Shown one piece after another: positions 15,837 through 23,592 of a stretch of DNA of 27,347 bases. How positions within the stretch are numbered: the first letter of the stretch is position 1; every line of letters begins with the position of its first letter. Source of the DNA: an uncultured Eubacteriales bacterium (GTDB lineage Bacteria > Bacillota > Clostridia > Oscillospirales > Oscillospiraceae); contig CABSFY010000016.1 in assembly GCA_902477055.1 (NCBI GenBank), forward strand, positions 1 to 27,347, read 5' to 3'. The translations under genes were made by a program, and so were the position numbers. The notes beneath the pieces were generated by a model. It saw nothing but the letters and a program-made list of their open reading frames with translations. It was not told where the DNA came from and did not search any database.

Positions 15837-17198
15837 TCAGTCGGCGGTTCTGCCGCGCTTGCTGAACCTGAAGATCAGCAGGCCGACAATGTACCAGGCA
15901 ATGGTGTACAGCCAGATCATCCAGCCGCCGGAGATGATGTCCGGGATGTAGCAGACAAGGATAAGAAGCATTGCAATCGCGGGCAGGATCTGGCCGCCGG
16001 GTGCGCGGAAGTTGCCGGGGATGTACGGATTCTTTTTACGGGCAACGTACAGAGAAACAATGTTGATGGAGATCGTAACCGCAGCAAACAGAGCGCCGAA
16101 GCTGACGATCGTGGAGGTCAGAGAGGGGAAGCAGGAGATGATCGCCGCGAGAACGGCAACAACGATGGTGGCGAAAGCGGGAGTGCCGTTCTTTGCGTTC
16201 TTAGCGAAGGGCTTCGGCAGCAGATCGGACTGCGCAGCAGCCTGAATGGCGCGGCCGGTCAGAGCGAGGACGACGAGCATAGTGGTGATGAGTGCGAGGA
16301 CAGCGGCGATGGAAACGACCTTCGGCAGCCAAACAATGTTGGACAGGCTGGTGAAGCAGGCTGCGTACAGGGGGATGAAGCGCATACCGGGGTTCTCAGC
16401 GAGGAACTGTGCGGAAACGAGGCCGATGGTTGCGGTGATGATGAGGGCGTAGATCAGCGCAACGATGCACATTGCGATGACGACGGCTCTGGGAACGTTC
16501 TTGTTCGGATCACGGACTTCGGAAACCATGAACGCGATTGCGACGATGGAGCCGTAGCCGACCATTGCGGTGGGAACGGAAGCAAGGAAGCCGGTTGCGC
16601 CGCCTGCACCCTGGGTGAAGAACGGGGTCAGGTGCGTGGAATCCCACTTGCCGCTGGTGAAAGCGGTGATAACGTAGATGAGCATGGTCGCCAGCAGAGC
16701 GCCGACGAGGATGTTGTTGAGCTTGCCGGCCGTGGAGAACTTAATGAGGTTCAGAACGAGGCAAAGCGCGATAGCGATCAGAGCCAGAGGAATCTGCATA
16801 CCGCCGGGGAGGCTGAAGCCTGCGCCGAGGTAGGTGCCAACGTAAATTGCTGCAAAGGCCACAGCAACGATATTTGCATTGATATAGCCCCATGTGGAAA
16901 TCCAGCCCCAGAGTGCGCCGGTGCGGGGCTTCTTGCCCAGCGCCTTGGACGGGAATACGAACACGCCGCCGGATTTCGGGAAGATGGTGGAAAGCTCCGC
17001 GCAAACCAGACCATAAATCAGCATGATAACTGCTGCGATGGCCCAGGATACGATTGCGGATGCACCCGCGTTGTACATTGTCATACCGGACAGGGAGAAA
17101 ATTGCGCTGCCAATCATGCCGCCTGCGATCATGGTGACGCAGGAAACAAGGCCAATACCTTTCTTCTTTTCCATAGTAGCCACTGGAGTGCTATACAC
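15837..17198 (-). CDS. APC-family amino acid permease
   Basis: A 453-residue integral membrane transporter with about 12 hydrophobic helices. It opens with the APC helix-1 signature (VSCVTMIAGGMIGSAIFSLSG near 19-39), whose GGMIGSAIF unwound segment binds the amino-acid backbone; ELSTIFPKSGGVFVFPSKALG near 68-88 is the APC loop motif. I use the GTG at 17198 because AGGAG lies 7-8 bases upstream; the next ATG is 8 codons in. It would move an amino acid or amine by proton or sodium symport or by exchange; the substrate cannot be read. It follows the SorC regulator by 47 bases and precedes the RibF-like gene in the same direction. Confidence 0.92.
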   Translation of the reverse strand: MYSTPVATMEKKKGIGLVSCVTMIAGGMIGSAIFSLSGMTMYNAGASAIVSWAIAAVIMLIYGLVCAELSTIFPKSGGVFVFPSKALGKKPRTGALWGWISTWGYINANIVAVAFAAIYVGTYLGAGFSLPGGMQIPLALIAIALCLVLNLIKFSTAGKLNNILVGALLATMLIYVITAFTSGKWDSTHLTPFFTQGAGGATGFLASVPTAMVGYGSIVAIAFMVSEVRDPNKNVPRAVVIAMCIVALIYALIITATIGLVSAQFLAENPGMRFIPLYAACFTSLSNIVWLPKVVSIAAVLALITTMLVVLALTGRAIQAAAQSDLLPKPFAKNAKNGTPAFATIVVAVLAAIISCFPSLTSTIVSFGALFAAVTISINIVSLYVARKKNPYIPGNFRAPGGQILPAIAMLLILVCYIPDIISGGWMIWLYTIAWYIVGLLIFRFSKRGRTAD

Positions 17199-17245
17199 TC
17201 CGTTTCTCCTTTCTGTTTTCGGCCCTCTGGAAAACGAGAGCCAGA

Positions 17246-18190
17246 CTATTTTAACAGTGCGCTAGCGGTGTCCGTATCGGTAATCAGGACGTTGACATAG
17301 CCACCCTGCAGTGCCGCGCGGATGGCTCCGGCCTTATCGGGACCGCCCGCGATGCCGATACGGATCGGGATGTGCATATAGTCTTCGCGTGAAATTGCAA
17401 GAACGCGGTCAGAAAAGGGCATATCCACCGGACTTCCGGTTCGGTCGAAATAATGGGTGCAGATTTCGCCCACGGGGGCTGCCGCACGCTCCGGGTCATA
17501 CAGCGCGTCGCGGTGCTGCCGCGCGGTGTAGCGCTGATAGGTCGTTGCGGTGCCAATGCCGACGGCGGCGATCGTGCATCTTTTCATGATGGCGTAAGCG
17601 GCCAGATAGTACGGCTCCTTTACAATGGCCTGCCGGAGCGCTGCGTCGCTCACCAACACCGGTGCGTACAGCGGCTGGGGCTGTGCCGAGAGCTTTCTGG
17701 CGAAGCGATGGATGATGCCATCGACCTCCAGACTGTGCTCCTGGATGCTTTCGCTTCCCATAAGCTGGGTCACGATCAGATTCTGCTTTTCTATCAGGGG
17801 CATATGATCGACCAAACCTGCTACGCCTCGTCCGGGAACGCAGCCGATAATGTCCCCCCTTTTAATGATGGATTTCAGATATTGCCCTGCGACGACACCC
17901 AAATCCTCATACAAATGGTTCGCGTCGGTGCTATGGGCCAGCCGAACTGCCTTCAGACGGTACTTTTCCTCCAGCGCCGATTCGGCGGTGTAGTAATCCT
18001 CAGGACTTTGCTCGATGGTGATCCTGACGATCCCCCGTTCGATGCAGTCCGCCAGGATCCGGTTCACCCTCTGCCGGGAGATCCCCAATCGCTTGGCAAT
18101 CTGTTCCTGCGTCAGGCCGGCCTCATAGTAATAGTATGCGATCCGGGTGTATTCACTTTTCTGTTCCTGCGTCAATGGGTACATCTTCAT
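17246..18190 (-). CDS. SorC/DeoR-type sugar-responsive transcriptional regulator
   Basis: About 314 residues from the ATG at 18190, chosen because AAAGGA lies 10 bases upstream; an ATG at 18202 is too close to that site. An N-terminal HTH spans roughly residues 20-60 (GLTQEQIAKRLGISRQRVNRILADCIERGIVRI), followed by the SorC sugar-binding domain with GDIIGCVPGRGVAGL near 110 and AAVGIGTATTY near 205, and the family's C-terminal IAGGPDKAGAIRAAL. SorC regulators respond to phosphorylated sugars. Genes on either side (aldolase and dehydrogenase upstream, permease downstream) are likely targets. It has its own promoter at 18227-18254 and a pair of 10-bp direct repeats just before its start. Confidence 0.93.
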   Translation of the reverse strand: MKMYPLTQEQKSEYTRIAYYYYEAGLTQEQIAKRLGISRQRVNRILADCIERGIVRITIEQSPEDYYTAESALEEKYRLKAVRLAHSTDANHLYEDLGVVAGQYLKSIIKRGDIIGCVPGRGVAGLVDHMPLIEKQNLIVTQLMGSESIQEHSLEVDGIIHRFARKLSAQPQPLYAPVLVSDAALRQAIVKEPYYLAAYAIMKRCTIAAVGIGTATTYQRYTARQHRDALYDPERAAAPVGEICTHYFDRTGSPVDMPFSDRVLAISREDYMHIPIRIGIAGGPDKAGAIRAALQGGYVNVLITDTDTASALLK

Positions 18191-18193
18191 AGC

Positions 18194-18225
18194 TGATACC
18201 ATCCTTTAGTTGTGGTGATACCATC
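18194..18225 (-). promoter_or_regulatory. Direct-repeat operator candidate before sorC
   Basis: The 10-mer GATGGTATCA (minus strand) occurs twice exactly, at 18216-18225 and 18194-18203, 22 bases apart, about two helical turns. Both lie between the sorC -10 box and its ATG. The position suits autoregulation by the SorC protein, which binds as a multimer. The assignment is inference. Confidence 0.45.
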
Positions 18226-18226
18226 T

Positions 18227-18254
18227 ATTTTACACGATTTTACTGGCTTTTCAA
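18227..18254 (-). promoter_or_regulatory. Sigma-A promoter of sorC
   Basis: On the minus strand TTGAAA (18254 to 18249) and TAAAAT (18232 to 18227) are separated by 16 bases. It lies just past the zinc-dehydrogenase stop (18261), so sorC-permease-ribF can be transcribed apart from the aldolase-dehydrogenase pair. Confidence 0.65.
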
Positions 18255-18260
18255 GTCTTT

Positions 18261-19292
18261 TTAGGGCTTGACGACGATCCGGTAGGTCTTGGGATCTACC
18301 GCCTCCTGGAAGGCACGGTCGATCTCGTCGAGCGGTACGCGGTCGGAGATCAGTGCGGAAACGTCGATGAGCTTGCTGCTGAGCAGACGGGTCGAGGTCA
18401 GGAAGTCTGCTTGGTTGGGGTTGACGGAGCCGGTGAGAATCTTTTCGCTGGAATGGAGCTTGCTCGGGCTGATTTCGATGGGACGATCCGGATGGAACGA
18501 GGAGTAGAGGACCACGCGGCCCAGCTTACCGGCCATATCCACCGCATCCTGCGCCACAGAGGCAACGGCGACCGTGCAGAACACCACGTCAGCGCCGCGG
18601 CCGTCGGTCAGCTCTTTGATGCGCTCGACGGGATTTTCTTCCTTGGAGTTGATGACGATATCCGCGCCCATCTTCTTGGCGACCTCAATGCGATCGGGGT
18701 CCAGCTCGCTGACGATGACTCTTGCGCCGCTCATTTTGGCAAGCTGAATGTGCAGCGCGCCCATGATGCCAACACCGATGACGACCACATCGTCGCCGAG
18801 CTGAATCTTCGCGTTGCGGATGCTGTGGACGCAGCAGGCGAGAGGTTCCGCCAGCGCGGCATAGTCCATATCGATGTCGTCGGCCAGCTTATACAGGGAT
18901 TTGGCGTTGATGGTCATGTACTCGGCAAAGCCGCCGGAGCCCATAATGCCGGAATGGGTATGCGCAACGAAGGAAACGACACACTGATTCTCGTGGCCGC
19001 TGCGGCAGTAGTAGCACTCGCCGCAGGAGTTGAGCAGACGGACAGCAACCTTATCGCCGGCCTTGAGGCTCTTGACATCGGGGCCGGTCGCCTCGACGAT
19101 GCCTGCGACCTCATGGCCGCCGGCGTAGGGATAACGGTTGATGACGCCGTTCCAGATGCGCTGCTCCAGCGTGCAGATGGCGCAGCTTGTGATCTTGACA
19201 AGAACGTCGTTGCCGGTAGGAGCCTTCTTTTCCAGCACGCGGGTTTCCATCTCGTGGACGCCGGCGTGGATGCTTACCTTATAAGTTTCCAT
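18261..19292 (-). CDS. Zinc-dependent medium-chain alcohol/polyol dehydrogenase
   Basis: 343 residues of the MDR family, NAD(P)-dependent oxidation of an alcohol or polyol. The catalytic zinc site is C40 with H60-E61 (AGGHEVAG), the structural zinc is held by C90, C93, C96 and C104, and the Rossmann motif is VIGVGIMG at 171-178. It resembles sorbitol/threonine-dehydrogenase-like proteins. AAGGAGG lies 7 bases before ATG. It follows the aldolase by 19 bases in the same operon and precedes the SorC regulator, so a phosphorylated or free sugar alcohol is a reasonable substrate. The operon also lies divergent from an iron-type alcohol dehydrogenase, giving two unrelated dehydrogenases under one control region. 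Confidence 0.92.
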   Translation of the reverse strand: METYKVSIHAGVHEMETRVLEKKAPTGNDVLVKITSCAICTLEQRIWNGVINRYPYAGGHEVAGIVEATGPDVKSLKAGDKVAVRLLNSCGECYYCRSGHENQCVVSFVAHTHSGIMGSGGFAEYMTINAKSLYKLADDIDMDYAALAEPLACCVHSIRNAKIQLGDDVVVIGVGIMGALHIQLAKMSGARVIVSELDPDRIEVAKKMGADIVINSKEENPVERIKELTDGRGADVVFCTVAVASVAQDAVDMAGKLGRVVLYSSFHPDRPIEISPSKLHSSEKILTGSVNPNQADFLTSTRLLSSKLIDVSALISDRVPLDEIDRAFQEAVDPKTYRIVVKP

Positions 19293-19311
19293 TGTACGGT
19301 CCTCCTTAGAA

Positions 19312-20112
19312 TCAATAGAGCTTATTCATTTCCTTCAGCGCCGCGTCTACGCTGCAATTCTCGTGGATGAGCTTTGCAATCGCCGCCGCATAGTGGACGG
19401 GATCCTCGTTGCCCCAGATGTTGCGGCCCATTGCGATGCCTGCCGCACCGGCGTCGAGTGCGTCGCGAATTTCCTGTAACAGCTCGCGTTCGGGGACCTT
19501 CTTCGCACCGCCGAGGATAACGACCGGGGCGTAAACGCTTTCGGTCAACGCCTTGAAGCTCTCCTGATCGCCGGTGTAGACGGTCTTGACGATGTCCGCG
19601 CCAAGCTCAACGGCCTGACGGCAGGCGAAGGTCACGTTCGCGGGAGTGCGGGAATCGTCGGCCTTCTCGAAGCCTCTGGGAAGCGCCTCGGCGGTGACGG
19701 GAATGCCCCACTTGTGGTTGTCCAGGCAGACGCGGGCCAGATTGCTCAGAACGCTTGCCTCATGGACCGAGCCGGGGAAGCTCATGGTGATCACGGAGTC
19801 GGCACCCAGACGGAGCGCGTCCTCGGCGGTCGCGACGATCTGCATCGGGGCCTTGTGGTCGCCGAGGAAGGAAACGCCGCCGTCAATGCGAAGGATGATG
19901 CCCTTGCCAAGGAAGCTGTCGGCGAAGTTCTCGGCCATGCCAATGGTGGAAAGGAATGCGTCCGCGCCGGCGGCTGCCAGCTCACGGATGAGCTTCTTCG
20001 TGTCCTTCATCGCGGGAAGAACGTTGAAGTTCGAGCCGTGATCCATCGCCAGAATAAAGGTTCTGCCGTCGGTGCCAAAAATGTGGTTCATTCTGCTTGC
20101 GGTTTGTGCCAT
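19312..20112 (-). CDS. Class I (DhnA/LsrF-type) aldolase
   Basis: About 266 residues, a Schiff-base TIM-barrel aldolase of the DeoC/FbaB/LsrF group. ILAMDHGSNF near residue 20 is the family's first-strand motif. DIVKTVYTGD near 172-181 carries the likely catalytic lysine. VILGGAKKVP and GAAGIAMGRNIWG near the end form the phosphate-binding loops, so the substrate is probably a phosphorylated ketose. I use ATG at 20112, 10 bases after AGAGG; ATG at 20118 is an alternative. The frame is open to 20163 but that part overlaps the untranslated leader. It is first in the operon, behind a near-consensus promoter. LsrF-like thiolase or ADH-synthase functions are possible alternatives to fructose-1,6-bisphosphate aldolase. 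Confidence 0.88.
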   Translation of the reverse strand: MAQTASRMNHIFGTDGRTFILAMDHGSNFNVLPAMKDTKKLIRELAAAGADAFLSTIGMAENFADSFLGKGIILRIDGGVSFLGDHKAPMQIVATAEDALRLGADSVITMSFPGSVHEASVLSNLARVCLDNHKWGIPVTAEALPRGFEKADDSRTPANVTFACRQAVELGADIVKTVYTGDQESFKALTESVYAPVVILGGAKKVPERELLQEIRDALDAGAAGIAMGRNIWGNEDPVHYAAAIAKLIHENCSVDAALKEMNKLY

Positions 20113-20184
20113 AATCATTAAACCTCTTTCTCTGAAAAATCGTGCGTTACATTTGTCGCACATGTTGGTCTTTTGTATAGCTGC

Positions 20185-20227
20185 ATCATATCATGCGGTT
20201 GACAAGGTGTCAAGCATGAACTTTAAT
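20185..20227. promoter_or_regulatory. Divergent sigma-A promoters sharing one palindromic operator
   Basis: The palindrome TTGACA-agg-TGTCAA (20199-20213) gives a perfect -35 box to each strand. Leftward: TTGACA (20213 to 20208), 17 bases, TATGAT (20190 to 20185), driving the aldolase operon. Rightward: TTGACA (20199-20204), 17 bases, TTTAAT (20222-20227), driving the iron alcohol dehydrogenase. The dyad extends outward with CATGC on the left (after GG) and GCATG on the right. A protein on this palindrome would block both -35 boxes together. Confidence 0.75.
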
Positions 20228-20354
20228 TACCGATTGATTTTATGAAAATTGCACAAAATTTATGCCTCTCTTTTGCACGAAGTGCGAATTGCATCTTTGA
20301 TTTTGTCATGATAATATGATATACGGATTACAAATGATAGGAGAGCTATTACAA

Positions 20355-21515
20355 ATGGAACAAGCATATCAGGCGTTACATATGCCCAAATTGGTGACCG
20401 GCAGAGGCTCGCTGGCTTTCTTCGCGACGCTCGGCAAGAAACGCATCGGCGTGATTCGCGGCGGGCGCAGCTACTCGGCGGAGGTACAGCACACGGTCGA
20501 ATCGCTGGCGGCGCAGACCGGTGCGGAGGTCTGCTATTTGGCGCAGATTCGCAACGAGCCGCTGATCGAGGACATTTTCCGTGCAACGGAGGCCGTCCGG
20601 GAATTCCAGCCGGACCTGATCCTTGCCATCGGCGGCGGCAGTGTGCTGGACACGGCGAAGGCAATTCATCTGTTCTATGAAAACCCGGATATGACCTTCG
20701 ATGAGGCGACGCGCCCCTACAGCCTGCCCGCTTTGGGAAAGAAGGCGATTCATATCTCCGTCCCGACGACGAGCGGCACCGGCAGCGAGACGACCTCCTG
20801 CGCCGTTTTCATCGACCCGGAAACGCACGTCAAGCGGCTGCTGCTCGATAACGGCATCATCCCGCACTACGCCATTCTCGACGCATCCACCACGGATTCG
20901 CTCCCCCCGTCGATCACCGTCGCGACCGGCATGGACGCGCTGACCCACGCCATCGAGTCCAGCACCGCGCTGAATTCCACCGTCCTGACCCGCGCGATCG
21001 CGCTGGAGGCCGCTGCGGATATTCTGGAATCGCTGGAGGCAGCGGCCGCTGCCGAGGATACGCCTGCCCGCCGCAATGCGCGAGAACGGATGCACATCGC
21101 CGCTTCGATGGCCGGTATCGCGATCACGAATTCCTGCACCGGCATCTGCCACTCCTACGACCACCCTGGCCCGGCGTTCGGTCTGCCACACGGGCTGGTC
21201 TGCGGCCTGATGCTGCCGTACAGTATGGAGCTGGTCGGCCCGCACCCGTCGTACAGCGCCCTTGCCCGCCGTCTGGGCTATAAAGGCGACGATGCGGAGC
21301 TGATGCAGGCACTGAAGCGGCATATTCTCGACCTTGCCCACAGCCTCGGCCTGCCCACGAGCTTCCGCGAACGCGGCATCGACGAGGCGGCCTATCTTGC
21401 CAATGTCACGCAATGGGCGCGCGAGTCCCTCCCGGCCTTTGCCACCGTCGTTTCCCCGGCGGGAATGGACGAGGAAAAGGGCGTGCGCTTCCTGAGAAAC
21501 TGCTATTACGGATAA
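20355..21515 (+). CDS. Iron-containing (group III) alcohol dehydrogenase
   Basis: 386 residues from ATG 20355, preceded by AGGAG at 11 bases; an in-frame reading from 20316 has no ribosome site. The dinucleotide loop is AIGGGSVLDTAK at 91-102, VPTTSGTGSE at 136-145 is the family motif, and the metal ligands are D194 and H198 (GMDALTHAIES), H266 and H279 (CHSYDHPGPAFGLPHG); H270 matches the conserved catalytic-site His. The spacing between the last two ligands is one residue shorter than I recall for FucO. Members reduce aldehydes such as lactaldehyde, or make 1,3-propanediol or butanol. Its divergence from the aldolase operon suggests it reduces an aldehyde made by that aldolase, which is inference. 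Confidence 0.93.
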   Translation: MEQAYQALHMPKLVTGRGSLAFFATLGKKRIGVIRGGRSYSAEVQHTVESLAAQTGAEVCYLAQIRNEPLIEDIFRATEAVREFQPDLILAIGGGSVLDTAKAIHLFYENPDMTFDEATRPYSLPALGKKAIHISVPTTSGTGSETTSCAVFIDPETHVKRLLLDNGIIPHYAILDASTTDSLPPSITVATGMDALTHAIESSTALNSTVLTRAIALEAAADILESLEAAAAAEDTPARRNARERMHIAASMAGIAITNSCTGICHSYDHPGPAFGLPHGLVCGLMLPYSMELVGPHPSYSALARRLGYKGDDAELMQALKRHILDLAHSLGLPTSFRERGIDEAAYLANVTQWARESLPAFATVVSPAGMDEEKGVRFLRNCYYG

Positions 21516-21529
21516 GTACGGACCACCTT

Positions 21530-21557
21530 CGGGGCCGGGCGAAGAAGCCCGGCCTCG
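21530..21557 (+). terminator. Probable terminator after the iron alcohol dehydrogenase
   Basis: A GC-rich stem (GGCCGGGC and its complement, extended by a wobble pair) with loop GAAGAA lies 15 bases after the stop. The downstream ATTTCATATTT is only moderately T-rich. Confidence 0.55.
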
Positions 21558-21571
21558 ATTTCATATTTGGC

Positions 21572-21600
21572 TTGACATTGCCTGCCGGCTGGGGTAAACT
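21572..21600 (+). promoter_or_regulatory. Sigma-A promoter of the ATP-grasp/PHP/deacetylase operon
   Basis: A perfect TTGACA (21572-21577) and TAAACT (21595-21600) are separated by 17 bases, 34 bases upstream of the ATP-grasp ATG. Confidence 0.7.
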
Positions 21601-21634
21601 TATGGGGTAAATTTCTTTGATTCGAGGTGGCGGC

Positions 21635-22756
21635 ATGGGCAGTACCGTAATTGTGACCGATGCAAAATATCGCGCGGCGCTGGCGCTGACGCGTTCGCTG
21701 TCGGCGGCGGGCCATCGCGTGATTCTGACGCAGACCGCCCGTGAATCGTCCCCGGTCATCCCGGCCTTTGCGTCGAATTGCGTCGCTGAAACGCACTATT
21801 TCGACTGCTCCGTCGAGGACGAAGCCTATCTCGATGCACTCCTCGCGCTGGCGAGAAATTTGGAGCGGCCTGTGCTGTTTCCGGTCGGCGCAAAGACGTT
21901 GGAGGCCGTCGGCAAAAATCTCGCACGGTTTTCCGAGGTCTGCGATTTGGCCGCCGCCCCGTCGGAGGTACTGGGCCGGCTCAACGATAAGCCCACCGTT
22001 GCCGCGCGGGCGAAGACGCTTGGCATTCCTGTCCCGCGCAGCTACGAAAATGGCCAAATACCCGAGAGCTTCCCGGTTGTGGTCAAGCCCGCCTGCGGCG
22101 AGAAGTTCGGCCTGACTGCTGCGGCGCGTTATGCGATTGCATCCAACGCCGAGGAATACCGTCGGGCCTATGAGAAAATGAGCGCCTACGGCGCACCGAT
22201 CGTACAGGAGCGGCTGGTCGGCGAAGCGGTCGGCGTGTCGCTTCTGATGGACGGCGAAAAGGCCGTCAGCGCCATCTGCCACCGGCGTATCCGCGAATAT
22301 CCCGCCAGCGGCGGGCCGAGTGCCTGCTGCGAGAGCTTTTATGACGAAACACTGGTCCGGCAGTCGGAAAAGCTGCTGGCCTCCTTCGGCTTGCGCGGTA
22401 TCGCGATGGTCGAGTATAAGGCAGGGCGGGTTTTGGAGGTCAATCCGCGCATCTGGGGCAGCTTCCCGCTGACCTACGCAGCGCGGACCACCTTTGCCGA
22501 CGACTACGTTCGCCTGTCGCGCGGGGAAGTCATCGACCATCCGCTGAACAATTACGAAACCGGCGTGCGGATGCACTTCGCGCTCAGCGACTTGGCCGCT
22601 GTGGCGGATTACGCGCGGCACGGGCGCTTTTTCGAGGCGTTCGACGGCATCGCAGACTTCTTCCGGCGGCGCACCGTCGAGGGGATGCACGATCTGGAAG
22701 GGCAGGACAAGCGTCCCTACCGCGTCTACCTGAAGAAAAAACTCTTAAAGCGCTGA
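21635..22756 (+). CDS. COG3919-like ATP-grasp ligase
   Basis: 373 residues from ATG 21635 (AGGTGG 5 bases upstream; TTG at 21617 also in frame). ATP-grasp enzymes join a carboxylate to an amine or other nucleophile through an acyl phosphate. Residues 1-110 are the pre-ATP-grasp fold. K151 (VVVKPACGEKFG), E192 (VQERLVGE), E260 and the VNPR motif at 269-272 are the nucleotide and magnesium residues. CHRRIREYPASGGPSACCES at 215-233 is the 'RxREYPxxGGPS' block I know from COG3919 ligases near capsule and exopolysaccharide genes. It is the first of three co-oriented genes (gaps 19 and 43 bases). The substrates are unknown; amino-acyl decoration of a surface glycan is a guess from context. Confidence 0.87.
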   Translation: MGSTVIVTDAKYRAALALTRSLSAAGHRVILTQTARESSPVIPAFASNCVAETHYFDCSVEDEAYLDALLALARNLERPVLFPVGAKTLEAVGKNLARFSEVCDLAAAPSEVLGRLNDKPTVAARAKTLGIPVPRSYENGQIPESFPVVVKPACGEKFGLTAAARYAIASNAEEYRRAYEKMSAYGAPIVQERLVGEAVGVSLLMDGEKAVSAICHRRIREYPASGGPSACCESFYDETLVRQSEKLLASFGLRGIAMVEYKAGRVLEVNPRIWGSFPLTYAARTTFADDYVRLSRGEVIDHPLNNYETGVRMHFALSDLAAVADYARHGRFFEAFDGIADFFRRRTVEGMHDLEGQDKRPYRVYLKKKLLKR

Positions 22757-22775
22757 GCTGCGAACGGAGAGATCG

Positions 22776-23549
22776 ATGGAACTGAAATTAGACTTGCACG
22801 TCCACGGCGAGCTTAGCCCGGACAGCCTTTTGACGATTGAACAAACGGCGGCACTCTGCCGTGAACGCGGCATGGACGGCTTTGCGCTCTGCAACCATGA
22901 CGTCAGCCATCTTTCGCCGACAGAAATTGACGGGATACTTGTCATACCCGGCATCGAAATTTCGACCGCCGAGGGGCATTTGCTCGGCCTGTTTTTGGAG
23001 CAGCCGGTCGCGCCGACGAAGGATTTTTCCGAGGCGGTTCGCCGCATTCACACCGCCGGAGGAATTGCGGTGTTGGCTCACCCCTATCAGAAGCGGCGGC
23101 AGACAAATTCCGAGATCGACGCGCGGCTCGACCGCATCGGCGGCGAGCTGGACGGCATCGAGGTCTTTAACTCCCGCGCCGAGCAGAGCAAGGACGGCGC
23201 GAATGCTGCGGCACTGGCGGCGGCGAAGCGCATGGGCCTGCCGGGCTTTGCTGGCAGCGATGCGCATCTGCCGAGCGAAATCGGCAATGTGTATGTTACC
23301 GTTACGGTACCGGAAAAGACGCTCCCGGCCATCAAAGCGTCGCTGCTTGCGGGCGGCGGAGCATATACGGGCCGTCTGTCCGACCCACTCAATACGGCGC
23401 GAAGCCAGCGCATCAAGCTCAAGAAAAACGCCGCGCCACAGTACAAGCATTGTAAAAATTTAATCTATCGCGTAAAATGCATGACACGACGCAAAATAAT
23501 GAAACGCGAACCGGTCAGCGGCACGCTACCGGTAGGAAAAAATATTTGA
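22776..23549 (+). CDS. PHP-domain metal-dependent phosphoesterase
   Basis: 257 residues. The PHP metal site is complete to the eye: DLHVHGELSPDS (H8, H10), CNHD (H41-D42), GIEIS (E61), a His at 68, LAHPY (H102) and GSDAH (D162, H164). The core domain ends near residue 205. The last ~50 residues are a basic tail (LKKNAAPQYKHCKNLIYRVK... with many Arg/Lys) outside the fold. Standalone proteins of this size are often phosphatases for small phosphate esters or nucleotides. It is second in the operon and would remove phosphate from an intermediate shared with the ATP-grasp or deacetylase, or act in control; neither is shown by the sequence. Confidence 0.88.
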   Translation: MELKLDLHVHGELSPDSLLTIEQTAALCRERGMDGFALCNHDVSHLSPTEIDGILVIPGIEISTAEGHLLGLFLEQPVAPTKDFSEAVRRIHTAGGIAVLAHPYQKRRQTNSEIDARLDRIGGELDGIEVFNSRAEQSKDGANAAALAAAKRMGLPGFAGSDAHLPSEIGNVYVTVTVPEKTLPAIKASLLAGGGAYTGRLSDPLNTARSQRIKLKKNAAPQYKHCKNLIYRVKCMTRRKIMKREPVSGTLPVGKNI

Positions 23550-23592
23550 TTTGAGGAGAAGCGCTTTTGTTTTAGAAAAGCGTAACATTGCC

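Noticed and set aside
23551..23592. TTG at 23551 as start of the deacetylase
   Set aside because: The only nearby ribosome-like site (GAGGAG) lies after this codon, so it cannot serve it; the ATG at 23593 begins closer to the family's usual N-terminus.
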